In this document: positions 1-8,119 of the stretch, in pieces
Numbering within the stretch: the stretch's first letter is position 1
How the letters are laid out: each line of letters begins with the position of its first letter
Assembly (NCBI RefSeq): GCF_051900415.1
Contig: NZ_JBHZGL010000003.1
Location: forward strand, 270,072 to 334,071
Direction of reading: 5' to 3'
Source of the DNA: Frateuria_A sp051900415
Lineage (GTDB): Bacteria; Pseudomonadota; Gammaproteobacteria; Xanthomonadales; Rhodanobacteraceae
Length of the DNA: 64,000 nucleotides
Notes under the pieces: generated by a model
Database searches by the model: none
Told to the model about the DNA's origin: nothing
The model's input: only the letters and a program-made list of their open reading frames with translations
Program-made: the position numbers and the translations under genes

Positions 1-176
1 GCTATTGTTATTTTTCAGTTAAGTGTCGCGTCCGCCCACGAACGTCGCCGAACGAGCGGGTTTCTGAAATCCGTGTGTATGCTTACGGGAGGGCGGCCAG
101 AAAGCCGCTTGTCCGGGAGGATGCAAGGTTGGCTCAAACGCACCCCGCAAGCGGGTGACTGCCCGGTAACCGTACG
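1..176. other. Left-edge non-coding stretch
   Basis: No gene is recognised here. The stretch lies downstream of the first permease, which is read on the minus strand. A small hairpin-capable GGCGGCC/GCCGC pair is present near position 95. No convincing terminator with a T-run was seen. Confidence 0.4.
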
Positions 177-1646
177 TCAGTTGCCGGCTGAAGCCGACGC
201 ATTGCGCAACTGGCTATGCCGGCGGCCGTAGGCGAAATAGATCACCAACCCGACCGCCGTCCAGATTCCCAGCATCAGCCACTGATACCAGTTTTCCCAG
301 TAGAGCAGCGTCAGGCAGCTCAGCACGCCCAGCGTGCAGGTCACCGGTGCCCACGGCACGCGGAAGGTGCGAGGCAGTTCCGGCTGGGTATGACGCAGGA
401 CCAGTACGCCGGCGCACACCGCCACGAACGCGATCAACGTGCCCATCGAAACCAGGTCGCCCAGGATATCGAGCGGGAAGACCGCAGCCAACGCGGCAAT
501 GCCTAGGCCGGTGATCACGGTATTGATGTGCGGCGTGCGGTAGCGGGGGTGGATCTTGGCAAAGACCGGCGGCAGCAGTCCGTCGCGGCCCATGATCATA
601 AAGATGCGCGGCTGCGCGATGATCATCACCAACACCACCGAGGACAGGCCGATCAGCGCGCCGACCTCGACCAGCCAGCGCAGCCATTCCAGTTCCGCGT
701 GCGCCTTGACGGCCGTGACCACCGGCTCGGCCGTGCCCAGCAGCTTGAACGGCAACAGACCGGTGATGACTGCCGCCATGCCCACGTAGAGCACGGTACA
801 GATGGCCAGCGAGGCGATCGTGGCGATGGGCAGGTCGCGCTGCGGGTTCTTTGCCTCCTGCGCGGCGGTCGAGGTCGCCTCGAAACCGATGTACGCGAAG
901 AACACCAGCGTCGACGCGCGCATGATGCCGGACCAGCCGAACTTCTCCGGTCCTTCGTTGGTCGGGATGAACGGGTGCCAGAGCTCCGGGTTCACGTAGC
1001 GCCAGCCGGCCACGATCACCACCACGATCAGGCCGACCTTGAGTAACACCATGGCGACGTTCGCGCCGCTGGATTCGCGGATACCCACGTAGCACAGCCA
1101 GGTCAGCGCCAGCACGATGGCCACGGCAGGCAGGTTGAACAATGCGCCGGTGCTCACCAGGTGTCCGCCCTGGTAGGCAAGGGGGGCGGTCGTGAGGGCG
1201 GCGGGCAGATGGATGCCGATATGGTCCATCAGACTCACGAAGTACCCGGTCCAACTCACCGCCACCGCGGAGGCCGATACGCCGTACTCGAGCACCATGT
1301 TCCACCCGATGAACCAGGCGACCAGTTCACCCAGCGTCGCGTAGGCATAGGAATAGGAGCTGCCCGACATCGGGATCAGCGTGGCGAATTCGGCATAGCA
1401 CAGCGCAGTGAAGCTGCAGCACACCGCCGCGATGATGAAGGCGAGGATCACCGCCGGGCCGGCATGTTCGGCCGCGGCCTGCCCAGTGATCACGAAGATG
1501 CCGCCACCGATCACCGCGCCGATGCCCAGTGCGGTCAATCCCCATGGGCCCAGCGTGCGGCGCAGGCCGGGGCCGTGCGCGTCGTCGGCGTCGGAGAAGT
1601 CGGTCTTGCGGGCGAGCAGTTGCTTCAGCATGGGCATTCCGGACAT
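177..1646 (-). CDS. APC-family amino acid permease (downstream copy of a tandem pair)
   Basis: This is an inner-membrane amino acid transporter of about 489 residues in the APC superfamily, close to the cationic amino acid transporter/YfnA type. It shows roughly twelve hydrophobic segments. The family signature GIGAVIGGGIFVITG lies in the first membrane helix near residue 40, and a conserved SGSSYSYAYATLGE segment follows in helix 3. It is read on the same strand as the paralogous permease upstream, with about 60 bases between them, so the two are probably cotranscribed. The start is uncertain. ATG codons at 1646, 1637 and 1631 are all in frame, and a strong hairpin at 1651-1674 sits just before the first. 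Homologues commonly begin near MLKQL, which favours one of the inner starts. The reading frame stays open far upstream, but that extension is only a shadow of the upstream permease. The substrate cannot be told from sequence. Confidence 0.88.
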   Translation of the reverse strand: MSGMPMLKQLLARKTDFSDADDAHGPGLRRTLGPWGLTALGIGAVIGGGIFVITGQAAAEHAGPAVILAFIIAAVCCSFTALCYAEFATLIPMSGSSYSYAYATLGELVAWFIGWNMVLEYGVSASAVAVSWTGYFVSLMDHIGIHLPAALTTAPLAYQGGHLVSTGALFNLPAVAIVLALTWLCYVGIRESSGANVAMVLLKVGLIVVVIVAGWRYVNPELWHPFIPTNEGPEKFGWSGIMRASTLVFFAYIGFEATSTAAQEAKNPQRDLPIATIASLAICTVLYVGMAAVITGLLPFKLLGTAEPVVTAVKAHAELEWLRWLVEVGALIGLSSVVLVMIIAQPRIFMIMGRDGLLPPVFAKIHPRYRTPHINTVITGLGIAALAAVFPLDILGDLVSMGTLIAFVAVCAGVLVLRHTQPELPRTFRVPWAPVTCTLGVLSCLTLLYWENWYQWLMLGIWTAVGLVIYFAYGRRHSQLRNASASAGN

Positions 1647-1650
1647 GAAA

Positions 1651-1674
1651 CCGGCACGGTTTTCACCGTGCCGG
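1651..1674 (-). promoter_or_regulatory. Perfect 10-bp hairpin with GAAA loop between the two permeases
   Basis: On the minus strand the sequence reads CCGGCACGGT, GAAA, ACCGTGCCGG: a perfect ten-base-pair stem closed by a GNRA tetraloop. It lies in the gap between the two permease genes and ends four bases before the ATG at 1646. It is followed by only three T residues, so it is not a clear intrinsic terminator. It could stabilise the upstream message, attenuate transcription or limit access to the downstream start. The structure is seen directly; its role is inferred. Confidence 0.6.
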
Positions 1675-1705
1675 CGGGTTTTCACTGGAGAGGAGACGCC
1701 AAGCG

Positions 1706-3190
1706 TCAGGCCGGTTCGGTGCCGTTGGCCAGGTGGCTCTTGCGGTGGCCGTACAGGTAATACACCACCAGGCCGATGGCGCCCCACACGAAGAAGGTGA
1801 TCTTCGCTTCCTTCGACAGGTTCAGGAACAGCAGCAGGCAGCCGATGATGGCCAGCGGGCAGATCAGCCACGGCAGCGGCGTGCGGAATGGACGCGGGCG
1901 CTCCGGCTGCGTGCGGCGGAGGATCAGGACGCCGATCGAGACCATGATGAACGCGAACAGCGTGCCCGAATTGGTGATGTCGGCCAGGATGCCGACCGGG
2001 AACAGCGCGCCGAACAGCGACACGAAAGTGCCGGTGATCAGCGTGATCACGTGGGGTGTGTGATAGCGCGGATGGATCTTGGCGAGCGAGCCCGGCAGCA
2101 GACCGTCGCGGGACATGGTGAAGAAGATGCGGGTCTGGCCGTAAGTCATCGTCAGGATTACCGACGGCAGGGCGATGCCGGCAGCGAAGGCGATGAAGCC
2201 ACCGATGGTGTTGTGGTCCAGCAGGCGCACCACGTGGGCCAGCGCCTCCTTGCTGCACACCAGCGCGTCCGAGCCAACGCAGGCCGCCGCGAACGCCGGC
2301 GTACCGGGGGCCAGTGCCACGCCGTCCGGGCCCAGCATGGGCTGCGCGCCCACGGAGCCGACCGCGCCGTAGCTGACCAGCAGGTAGTAAATCGTGCAGA
2401 CGCCGAGCGAGCCGATCAGGGCGATCGGGATGCTGCGATTGGGATTCTTGGTTTCTTCGGCCGCCGTGGAGATCGCGTCGAAGCCGATGTAGGCGAACAC
2501 GATCGACGCGGCGGCGCCCAGCACGCCGATGCCGCCCATCGGGCTGCCCCAGCCGTTGGGCACGAACGGGTGGAAGTTCTGGTCCTGCACCGCCGGCACG
2601 GCGACGAAGATGAAGGCGGTGAGCGCGGCGATCTTGATCAGCACCAGCACGGTGTTGACCTTGGCCGACTTGGAGGTGCCCAGCACCAGCAACAGGGTGA
2701 CTGCCAAGCCGATCGCGCATGCCAGCAGGTTGAAGCTGCCGCCATCCATCGGACCCACCTGCAGGAAATGCGGCAAGCCCCATCCGGCGTGAGTCAGCAG
2801 GCCGTTGACGTAACCGGCCCAACCGACGCAGACGGTACTGGCGGCGATGGTGTATTCGAGCACCAGCGCCCAACCGACGATCCAGGCGATACCTTCACCG
2901 AGCACGCCGTAGGTGTAGGTGTAGGCCGATCCGGCCACCGGCACCATCGAGGCGAGTTCGGCGTAGGCCAGTGCGGCCAGGGCGCAAACGACGGCGGCAA
3001 TGACGAAGGCGATCATCATGCCCGGGCCGGCTTTCTGGCCCGCTTCGGCGGTGAGCACGAAAATGCCGGTGCCGATGATCGCGCCAATGCCCAGCATGGT
3101 GAGCTGGAACGGACCGAGCTGTCGGACGAGGGACTTCTTTTCGGCGGTAGCGAGAATCTGGTCGAGCGGCTTGACGCGCTTAAACAGCAT
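1706..3190 (-). CDS. APC-family amino acid permease (upstream copy of a tandem pair)
   Basis: This is a second APC-superfamily amino acid permease of about 494 residues, clearly paralogous to its downstream neighbour. The helix-1 signature GIGAIIGTGIFVLTAEAG and the helix-3 segment with YTYTYGVLGEGIAW are both visible, and about twelve hydrophobic stretches are present. It has a longer external loop than its partner (roughly residues 230-280) containing two cysteines (AACVGS and VCSKE), which could form a disulfide. The start at 3190 is chosen because GGGGAA lies at the right distance before that ATG. An ATG twelve bases upstream lacks a ribosome site. The substrate is unknown, and the family includes transporters of cationic and branched amino acids. 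The pair probably arose by local duplication. Confidence 0.88.
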   Translation of the reverse strand: MLFKRVKPLDQILATAEKKSLVRQLGPFQLTMLGIGAIIGTGIFVLTAEAGQKAGPGMMIAFVIAAVVCALAALAYAELASMVPVAGSAYTYTYGVLGEGIAWIVGWALVLEYTIAASTVCVGWAGYVNGLLTHAGWGLPHFLQVGPMDGGSFNLLACAIGLAVTLLLVLGTSKSAKVNTVLVLIKIAALTAFIFVAVPAVQDQNFHPFVPNGWGSPMGGIGVLGAAASIVFAYIGFDAISTAAEETKNPNRSIPIALIGSLGVCTIYYLLVSYGAVGSVGAQPMLGPDGVALAPGTPAFAAACVGSDALVCSKEALAHVVRLLDHNTIGGFIAFAAGIALPSVILTMTYGQTRIFFTMSRDGLLPGSLAKIHPRYHTPHVITLITGTFVSLFGALFPVGILADITNSGTLFAFIMVSIGVLILRRTQPERPRPFRTPLPWLICPLAIIGCLLLFLNLSKEAKITFFVWGAIGLVVYYLYGHRKSHLANGTEPA

Positions 3191-3352
3191 AGCGTTCCCC
3201 ATGGAAAGACGGCGTGCTCCCCGACCCTTTGCGTTAGCGACGCGTTGAGCCGATGTGACGGGCAACCTTAGCCGAGCGTGACTGGGGGTACAAGCGCCGC
3301 AAGGCATGCGACGGCGCCGCTAGAATTGCGGTTTGCCCCTCGTCCCACGAAC

Positions 3353-3904
3353 ATGCCCGACACATCGATCCACCGGCTTGGCAACGCCCTGCATCGGCAC
3401 GGGGAAGCCTTCCCGGACACCCACGATGTACCCGATTTCCTTGCGTTTCTGGCCAGTGCGCCGGAGGCGTTCGAACGTACGCATGCGTCCGGTCATTTCA
3501 CCGGCTCGGCGTGGCTGGTCAGCGCCGATGGCGAGCGCGTGCTTCTGACCCATCACCGCAAGCTCGGTCGCTGGTTGCAGCTGGGAGGACATGCCGATGG
3601 TGATCCGGACCTTGCGCGCGTGGCGTTGCGCGAGGCGGAGGAGGAATCCGGGCTGGTGGACTTGGTGGTCGAGCCGGAGATTTTCGACCTGGATCGGCAC
3701 CTGATCCCTGCTCGCGGCAGCGAACCGGCGCACTGGCACTACGACGTGCGTTACGTCGTGCGCGCGACGGCAAGCGAGGCGTTCGCCGTCAGCGAGGAGT
3801 CGTTCGACCTGGCCTGGCATTCCATCCGGGCGATCGCGCAGGATCCGCTGGCGGACGAGTCGCTGCGACGCATGGCGAGTCGCTGGCTGGCCCGCACTTT
3901 GTAG
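3353..3904 (+). CDS. Nudix hydrolase
   Basis: This is a cytoplasmic Nudix-fold hydrolase of about 183 residues, expected to cleave a nucleoside diphosphate linked to some group X. The Nudix box covers residues 79-101 and begins GGHADGDPDLARVAL. The catalytic REAEEESGL part (R93, E94, E97, E98) is intact. The first glutamate of the consensus is replaced by proline at position 85. That glutamate is less critical than the REUXEE glutamates, so activity is likely kept. ATG 3353 is chosen because the protein then begins at the usual distance from the domain. TAGAAT at 3321 resembles a -10 box, but no -35 partner was recognised. The stop codon TAG lies inside a GTAG-headed repeat. The substrate is unknown. 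Confidence 0.85.
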   Translation: MPDTSIHRLGNALHRHGEAFPDTHDVPDFLAFLASAPEAFERTHASGHFTGSAWLVSADGERVLLTHHRKLGRWLQLGGHADGDPDLARVALREAEEESGLVDLVVEPEIFDLDRHLIPARGSEPAHWHYDVRYVVRATASEAFAVSEESFDLAWHSIRAIAQDPLADESLRRMASRWLARTL

Positions 3905-3964
3905 GGTGGGCTTTCGCCTATCGCGTTGCGTGCGCGGGAGGGCGGCGGGCTTGAGCCCCCCTAC
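3901..3964. repeat. GTAG-headed REP pair (GTAGGGTGGGCTT family)
   Basis: An inverted repeat pair begins GTAGGGTGGGCTTTCGCC at 3901 and ends in GGGCTTGAGCCCCCCTAC at 3964. It fills the gap between two convergent genes. Its first TAG is the stop codon of the Nudix gene. Related copies occur near 24709, 38596 and 56649. The GTAG head matches REP elements mobilised by RAYT-type transposases in Xanthomonadales. Confidence 0.75.
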
Positions 3965-3968
3965 GCGG

Positions 3969-4496
3969 TCAGGCGGACTCGTAGCGCGCGGGCGCGGGGT
4001 TAAGATGTCCGCAGGCATCGCAGGTGCGCGCCTCGCGCGAGCGGTAGAAGCGGTCGAACACCGGCGGGAAGTCCTGCTCGATGCTGGCCAGGGTGAAGTA
4101 CTCCTCGTACAACTTGTGGTTGCAGCGCTCGCAGAACCACAGCAGGCCATCCTGCTCGCCCGCCAGGCGGCGGCGTTCGATCACCAGGCCCACCGATTCG
4201 GGCATGCGCTGGGGCGAATGCGGCACCCGTGCCGGCAGGTAGAGCAGCTCGCCGGCGCGGATCGGAATATCGCGTGCGACACCTTCGTCCTGCACCTTGA
4301 GCACCATCTCGCCTTCGAGCTGGTAGAAGAACTCCGGGCCTTCGTCGTAGTGGTAGTCGGTGCGCGCGTTGGGACCACCCACGATCATCACGATGAAGTC
4401 GCCGTCGACGATGCATTTGTTGCCGACCGGCGGCTTGAGCAGGTGGCGGTGTTCGTCGATCCAGCGTTGCAGGTCGATGGGCGGTAGCAGGGCCAT
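3969..4496 (-). CDS. nbaC: 3-hydroxyanthranilate 3,4-dioxygenase
   Basis: This cytoplasmic iron(II) dioxygenase opens the ring of 3-hydroxyanthranilate to give 2-amino-3-carboxymuconate semialdehyde, in the kynurenine route of tryptophan breakdown or NAD synthesis. It has 175 residues, the usual size of bacterial forms. The cupin iron ligands are visible as H49, E55 and H93, with substrate-binding R45 and R97. The C-terminal rubredoxin-like site has two CxxC pairs, C122/C125 and C159/C162, as in the Ralstonia enzyme. No other kynurenine-pathway gene is nearby, so the remaining enzymes must be encoded elsewhere. The start at 4496 gives the common MALLPPIDL beginning. Confidence 0.95.
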   Translation of the reverse strand: MALLPPIDLQRWIDEHRHLLKPPVGNKCIVDGDFIVMIVGGPNARTDYHYDEGPEFFYQLEGEMVLKVQDEGVARDIPIRAGELLYLPARVPHSPQRMPESVGLVIERRRLAGEQDGLLWFCERCNHKLYEEYFTLASIEQDFPPVFDRFYRSREARTCDACGHLNPAPARYESA

Positions 4497-4547
4497 GGCT
4501 GCGCTCGGCGTATGTAGATGCCTAACCTTAGCGCGTGGAGTTCACCT

Positions 4548-4609
4548 GTAGGAGCGCACCTGTGCGCGGCCATGGTGAGTGGCGGTCGCGCACAGGTGCG
4601 CTCCTGCAG
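4548..4609. repeat. GTAG-headed REP pair (GTAGGAGCGCACCTGTGCGC family)
   Basis: Two inverted copies, GTAGGAGCGCACCTGTGCGC and its reverse complement ending in GCTCCTGC, flank a short spacer. The pair lies between the 3-hydroxyanthranilate dioxygenase start and the anti-sigma stop. Very similar elements occur at 44593, 62117 and 63941. Confidence 0.8.
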
Positions 4610-4625
4610 GATGTCGGGCGGCCGG

Positions 4626-5351
4626 TCAGGCCCCAGCGATGGCGCCCTTGGCGATGACCGGACCGGTCGGCTGCCCGGTGGGCGAACCGCCCGGCGGCTC
4701 GACCGAAACCGCCAGCAACGCGCGGTTGCTCAGGCGCGCGACGATGGCCGGCGACAGGCGCAGCGTGGTTGGGCGGTCGGTCGGGAAAACGCCCAGCGAG
4801 ATCGGCTTTTCACCCGGCGGGATCAGCCAAAGCTCGGTGGAGCGGTTGGCCTGCACCGGAGGCGGCGCGGCCGGCACCACGACCATGCGGGCGTGCTGCG
4901 GATCCATTGTCGCGGTCCAGCCGGGCTGGCCGTTGTCCTGCGCGATGGTGGCGACCATGTAGCCGGCCGGCGCCACGACCGGCGTCGGCGCACGTGGCGT
5001 GAGCACGGTGAATACGATGGCCGCGGCAGCCACCAGGCTCGCGCCTATGCCCACCCAGCGCCATAGGTTGAGGCTATCCCACCAGGAGCTGCGCTCAGGT
5101 GCGCTGCGTGGAGCGGCCTCGGTCAGCCCGAGCGAGTGCAGGATGCGCGCCCACACGTAAGCTGGCGGCGCGACTTCGGGAACATCTTCGGCCATGGATG
5201 TCAGGTGGCGCTGCCACTGGAGTACGGCTTGGGCCGCCGCGGCGTCGCTACGCACCTCCTGCTCGACGGCCGCGCGCGCGTGGGCGTCCAGCACGCCGAG
5301 CACGTACTCGGCGTGACGCAGTTCGTCGCGGTTGTCGGGGGTGGTGGCCAT
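4626..5351 (-). CDS. Anti-sigma factor, RskA type
   Basis: This is a membrane-spanning anti-sigma factor of 241 residues. It is expected to hold the adjacent ECF sigma factor inactive at the inner membrane. The cytoplasmic N-terminus has the RskA-like HAEYVLGVLDAHARAAVE stretch (residues 13-30), without a zinc HxxxCxxC motif. A single membrane helix follows at about residues 97-117, then a periplasmic RskA domain with the typical GYMVATI and PGEKPISLGVFP stretches. It starts seven bases after the sigma factor stop codon, so the two are one transcription unit. The signal sensed is unknown. Confidence 0.88.
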   Translation of the reverse strand: MATTPDNRDELRHAEYVLGVLDAHARAAVEQEVRSDAAAAQAVLQWQRHLTSMAEDVPEVAPPAYVWARILHSLGLTEAAPRSAPERSSWWDSLNLWRWVGIGASLVAAAAIVFTVLTPRAPTPVVAPAGYMVATIAQDNGQPGWTATMDPQHARMVVVPAAPPPVQANRSTELWLIPPGEKPISLGVFPTDRPTTLRLSPAIVARLSNRALLAVSVEPPGGSPTGQPTGPVIAKGAIAGA

Positions 5352-5358
5352 GCGGTGC

Positions 5359-5919
5359 TCAGGTCTCCAGGCACGCCTTCAGGCGGATCAGGCTTCGGCG
5401 GATCCAGCTTTTCATGGTGCCTAAGGGTACTCGGCAGCGGTCCGCCAGCTCGTTATACGTAGCGCCTGAGAAAAAGGCTTCACGTACCGCCGACTTCTGC
5501 TGCGGTTCGAGCGCATCCATGCAGCGCTCGAGTCGCACCCGGTCCTGGCTGGCCTCGGCCTGCAGCGCCGGCGAGGGCTGGTCGTCGTCCGGGCGATCGA
5601 GGCGGTCCGGCTCGTCCAGCAGCTCCTCGCGGTGCTGGCGCAGGCGGTCGATCGCCTTGTTGCGGGCCAGCGTGACCAGCCAGGTGATCGCGCTGGCGCG
5701 GGCGGCGTCGAAGCTGTCGGCGCGGCGCCACACGGTGGTGTAGACCTCCTGCAGCACTTCCTCCGCTTCGCCGCGGTCGCGCAACATGCGCAGGCAGACG
5801 CCAAACAGCTTGGCGGAGGTCCGGCGGTAAAGCTCGGTGAAGGCGCCCTGGTCGCCGCCGGCGGTGGCCAGCAGGATGCGGGACAGCTCCTCGCGGTCGA
5901 GTGGCGAGGCGGGACTCAC
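5359..5919 (-). CDS. ECF RNA polymerase sigma factor (SigK-like)
   Basis: This is an extracytoplasmic-function sigma factor of 186 residues that directs RNA polymerase to a small regulon. Region 2 (about residues 27-95) includes the -10-contacting stretch ITWLVTLARNKAIDRLRQ. Region 4 (about residues 125-180) carries the helix-turn-helix with TYNELADRCRVPLGTMKSWI. A charged linker rich in Asp and Pro joins them. The linked RskA-type anti-sigma gene places it with the SigK/RpoE-like group. Such pairs often autoregulate, but no sigma-specific promoter could be identified upstream (5920-6012). Confidence 0.92.
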   Translation of the reverse strand: MSPASPLDREELSRILLATAGGDQGAFTELYRRTSAKLFGVCLRMLRDRGEAEEVLQEVYTTVWRRADSFDAARASAITWLVTLARNKAIDRLRQHREELLDEPDRLDRPDDDQPSPALQAEASQDRVRLERCMDALEPQQKSAVREAFFSGATYNELADRCRVPLGTMKSWIRRSLIRLKACLET

Positions 5920-6012
5920 GCGATCGCCGTACGGCAGGCAGAACGCTGGACGGCGAGGCTCGGGGCTGGCATGCGCCGCAGCATGACGGCTGCCGTGCCT
6001 GCCAGCAAGCGG

Positions 6013-7902
6013 TCAGACTTCCAGCGTGGCCAGGTCGCCCTTTTCTTCCAGCCAGCTCTTGCGGTCGCCGGCACGCTTCTTTGCCAGCAGCATGTCCATC
6101 AGCCTGGCCGTGCCCTCGCTGTCGTCGACGGTCAGCTGGACCAGGCGGCGGGTGTCCGGATGGATGGTCGACTCGCGCAGCTGCGCCGGGTTCATCTCGC
6201 CCAGGCCCTTGAAGCGGGTGACCGAGACGGCGCCCTTCATTTTCTCGCGCTCGATCTTCTGCAGCATGGACTGCTTCTCGGCCTCGTCCAGGCAGTAGAA
6301 CACCTGCTTGCCCACGTCCACGCGGAACAGGGGCGGCATCGCGACGAACACATGCCCCTCGCGCACCAGCGAGGGGAAGTGACGCAGGAACAGCGCAGAC
6401 AGGAGGGTGGCGATGTGCAGTCCGTCGGAGTCAGCGTCGGCCAGGATGATCACCTTGCCGTAGCGCAGGCCGGAGAGATCGTCCTTGCCCGGGTCGCAGC
6501 CGATCGCCACGGCCAGGTTGTGGACTTCCTCCGAGGCAAGCACGGAGGTGGACTCGACTTCCCATGTGTTCAGGATCTTGCCGCGCAGCGGCAGGATCGC
6601 CTGGAACTCCTTGTCGCGCGCCTGCTTGGCGCTGCCGCCGGCCGAATCACCCTCGACCAGGAACAGCTCGGTACGGGTGAGGTCGGTAGCCGTGCAGTCG
6701 GCCAGCTTGCCGGGCAGGGCGGGGCCCTGGGTGATCTTCTTGCGCACCACCTGCTTGGCGGCCTTAAGGCGCGCGCTGGCGCGCTCGATGGCGAGCTGGG
6801 CGATCCTCTCGCCCAGGTCCACGTGCTGGTTGAGCCACAGGCTGAAGGCGTCGTGCACCACGCTCTCGCACAGCGCGGCGGCGTTGCGCGAGGACAGGCG
6901 CTCCTTGGTCTGGCCGGCGAACTGCGGGTCCTGCAACTTCGCCGAGAGCACGAAGGCCAGGCGCTCCCACACGTCCTCGGGGGCGAGCTTGACGCCGCGC
7001 GGGAGCAGGTTGCGGATGTCGCAGAACTCGCGGATGGCATTGGTCAGGCCCGAGCGCAGGCCGTTGACGTGGGTGCCGCCCTGCGCGGTGGGGATCAGGT
7101 TGACGTAGCTCTCCTGCACCAGCTCGCCCTCGGGCAGCCAGGTAAGGGCGACATCCAGGCCTTCGGTGTCGCGGGCGACGTGGTGGACGAACAGGTCGGC
7201 AGGGATCGAGTCCGCGCCGTCGAGCTCGCCCCGCAGGTAGTCGCGCAGACCGTCCTCGTAGTACCACTCGCTGGTCTCGCCGCTGGCTTCGTCGACCAGC
7301 TTCACGCTGAGGCCGGCGCAGAGCACGGCCTTGGCGCGCAGCAGGTGCTTGAGCTTGGGGACGGAAATCTTCGGAGAGTCGAAGTACTTCGGATCGGCCC
7401 AGAAACGCACGGTGGTACCGGTCTTCTTCTTCGGCACCGAGCCGATCACTTCCAGCTCGCTGACGCGGTCGCCGTGCTCGAACGCCATGCGGTATTCGCT
7501 GCCGTCGCGACGGATGGTCACCTCCACGCGTTGCGACAGCGCGTTGACCACCGACACGCCCACGCCGTGCAGGCCGCCGGAGAAGTTGTAGTTCTTGCCG
7601 CTGAATTTGCCGCCAGCGTGCAGGCGGGTGAGGATCAGTTCGACGCCCGGCACGCCTTCCTCCGGGTGGATGTCCACCGGCATGCCGCGGCCGTCATCGC
7701 TGACCTCGACCGAGCCGTCGCCGTGCAGCACCACCTCGATCGCCCTGGCGTGGCCGGCCAGCGCCTCGTCCACCGAGTTGTCGATGACTTCCTGCGCCAG
7801 ATGGTTCGGGCGCGAGGTGTCGGTGTACATGCCCGGGCGGCGTTTGACGGGATCGAGGCCGGAGAGGACTTCGATGTCGGCGGCGTTGTAGCGACTGCTC
7901 AT
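6013..7902 (-). CDS. parE: DNA topoisomerase IV subunit B
   Basis: This is the ATPase subunit of topoisomerase IV, which with ParC unlinks daughter chromosomes. It has 629 residues, the normal length. The GHKL ATPase domain is N-terminal, with VIDNSVDEALAGHA and SDDGRGMPVD, and with GLHGVGVSVVNALS. The TOPRIM domain begins at EGDSAGGSAKQARD and carries DADSDGLHIATLL. The C-terminal domain ends with MLLAKKRAGDRKSWLEEKG, typical of ParE. ParE rather than GyrB is supported by the short length and by the absence of the GyrB insertion. parC is not in the window. Confidence 0.97.
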   Translation of the reverse strand: MSSRYNAADIEVLSGLDPVKRRPGMYTDTSRPNHLAQEVIDNSVDEALAGHARAIEVVLHGDGSVEVSDDGRGMPVDIHPEEGVPGVELILTRLHAGGKFSGKNYNFSGGLHGVGVSVVNALSQRVEVTIRRDGSEYRMAFEHGDRVSELEVIGSVPKKKTGTTVRFWADPKYFDSPKISVPKLKHLLRAKAVLCAGLSVKLVDEASGETSEWYYEDGLRDYLRGELDGADSIPADLFVHHVARDTEGLDVALTWLPEGELVQESYVNLIPTAQGGTHVNGLRSGLTNAIREFCDIRNLLPRGVKLAPEDVWERLAFVLSAKLQDPQFAGQTKERLSSRNAAALCESVVHDAFSLWLNQHVDLGERIAQLAIERASARLKAAKQVVRKKITQGPALPGKLADCTATDLTRTELFLVEGDSAGGSAKQARDKEFQAILPLRGKILNTWEVESTSVLASEEVHNLAVAIGCDPGKDDLSGLRYGKVIILADADSDGLHIATLLSALFLRHFPSLVREGHVFVAMPPLFRVDVGKQVFYCLDEAEKQSMLQKIEREKMKGAVSVTRFKGLGEMNPAQLRESTIHPDTRRLVQLTVDDSEGTARLMDMLLAKKRAGDRKSWLEEKGDLATLEV

Positions 7903-8008
7903 GCGTGGGGTCGGTCAGGGAACGGAAGCGTTGCAGGATGGCGAGAGGCGGGCGGGGTGGTCAAGCGGAGTCGCTCGCGAAAGGCGCGCCCGCCATCCGT
8001 CGCCGGCG

Positions 8009-8108
8009 CCTTCCCCCCGTTGCGGGGAAGGCTCGACGGGGAGGGCGCAGCGGTCGTGTCCTTCCCCGTTCCACGGGGAAAGGTGCGCGAAGGGCGGATG
8101 GGGGCAAC
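8009..8108. repeat. CCTTCCCC/GGGGAAGG palindromic repeat pair
   Basis: Two consecutive palindromic units fill the gap upstream of parE: one around CCCCCCGTTGCGGGGAAGG, and one around CCTTCCCCGTTCCACGGGG. They resemble the third repeat family of this window, seen near 29000 and 63868. No gene is seen between 7903 and 8119. Confidence 0.5.
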
Positions 8109-8119
8109 CTTGCGGGGAA

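Noticed and set aside
177..2873. One continuous 898-residue frame on the minus strand covering both permeases
   Set aside because: Only its last 489 residues look like a protein. The upstream part is a high-GC shadow of the second permease in another frame.
4548..4609. Possible CRISPR or tandem array
   Set aside because: The repeats are inverted pairs scattered between genes, without regular spacers, so they are REP elements.
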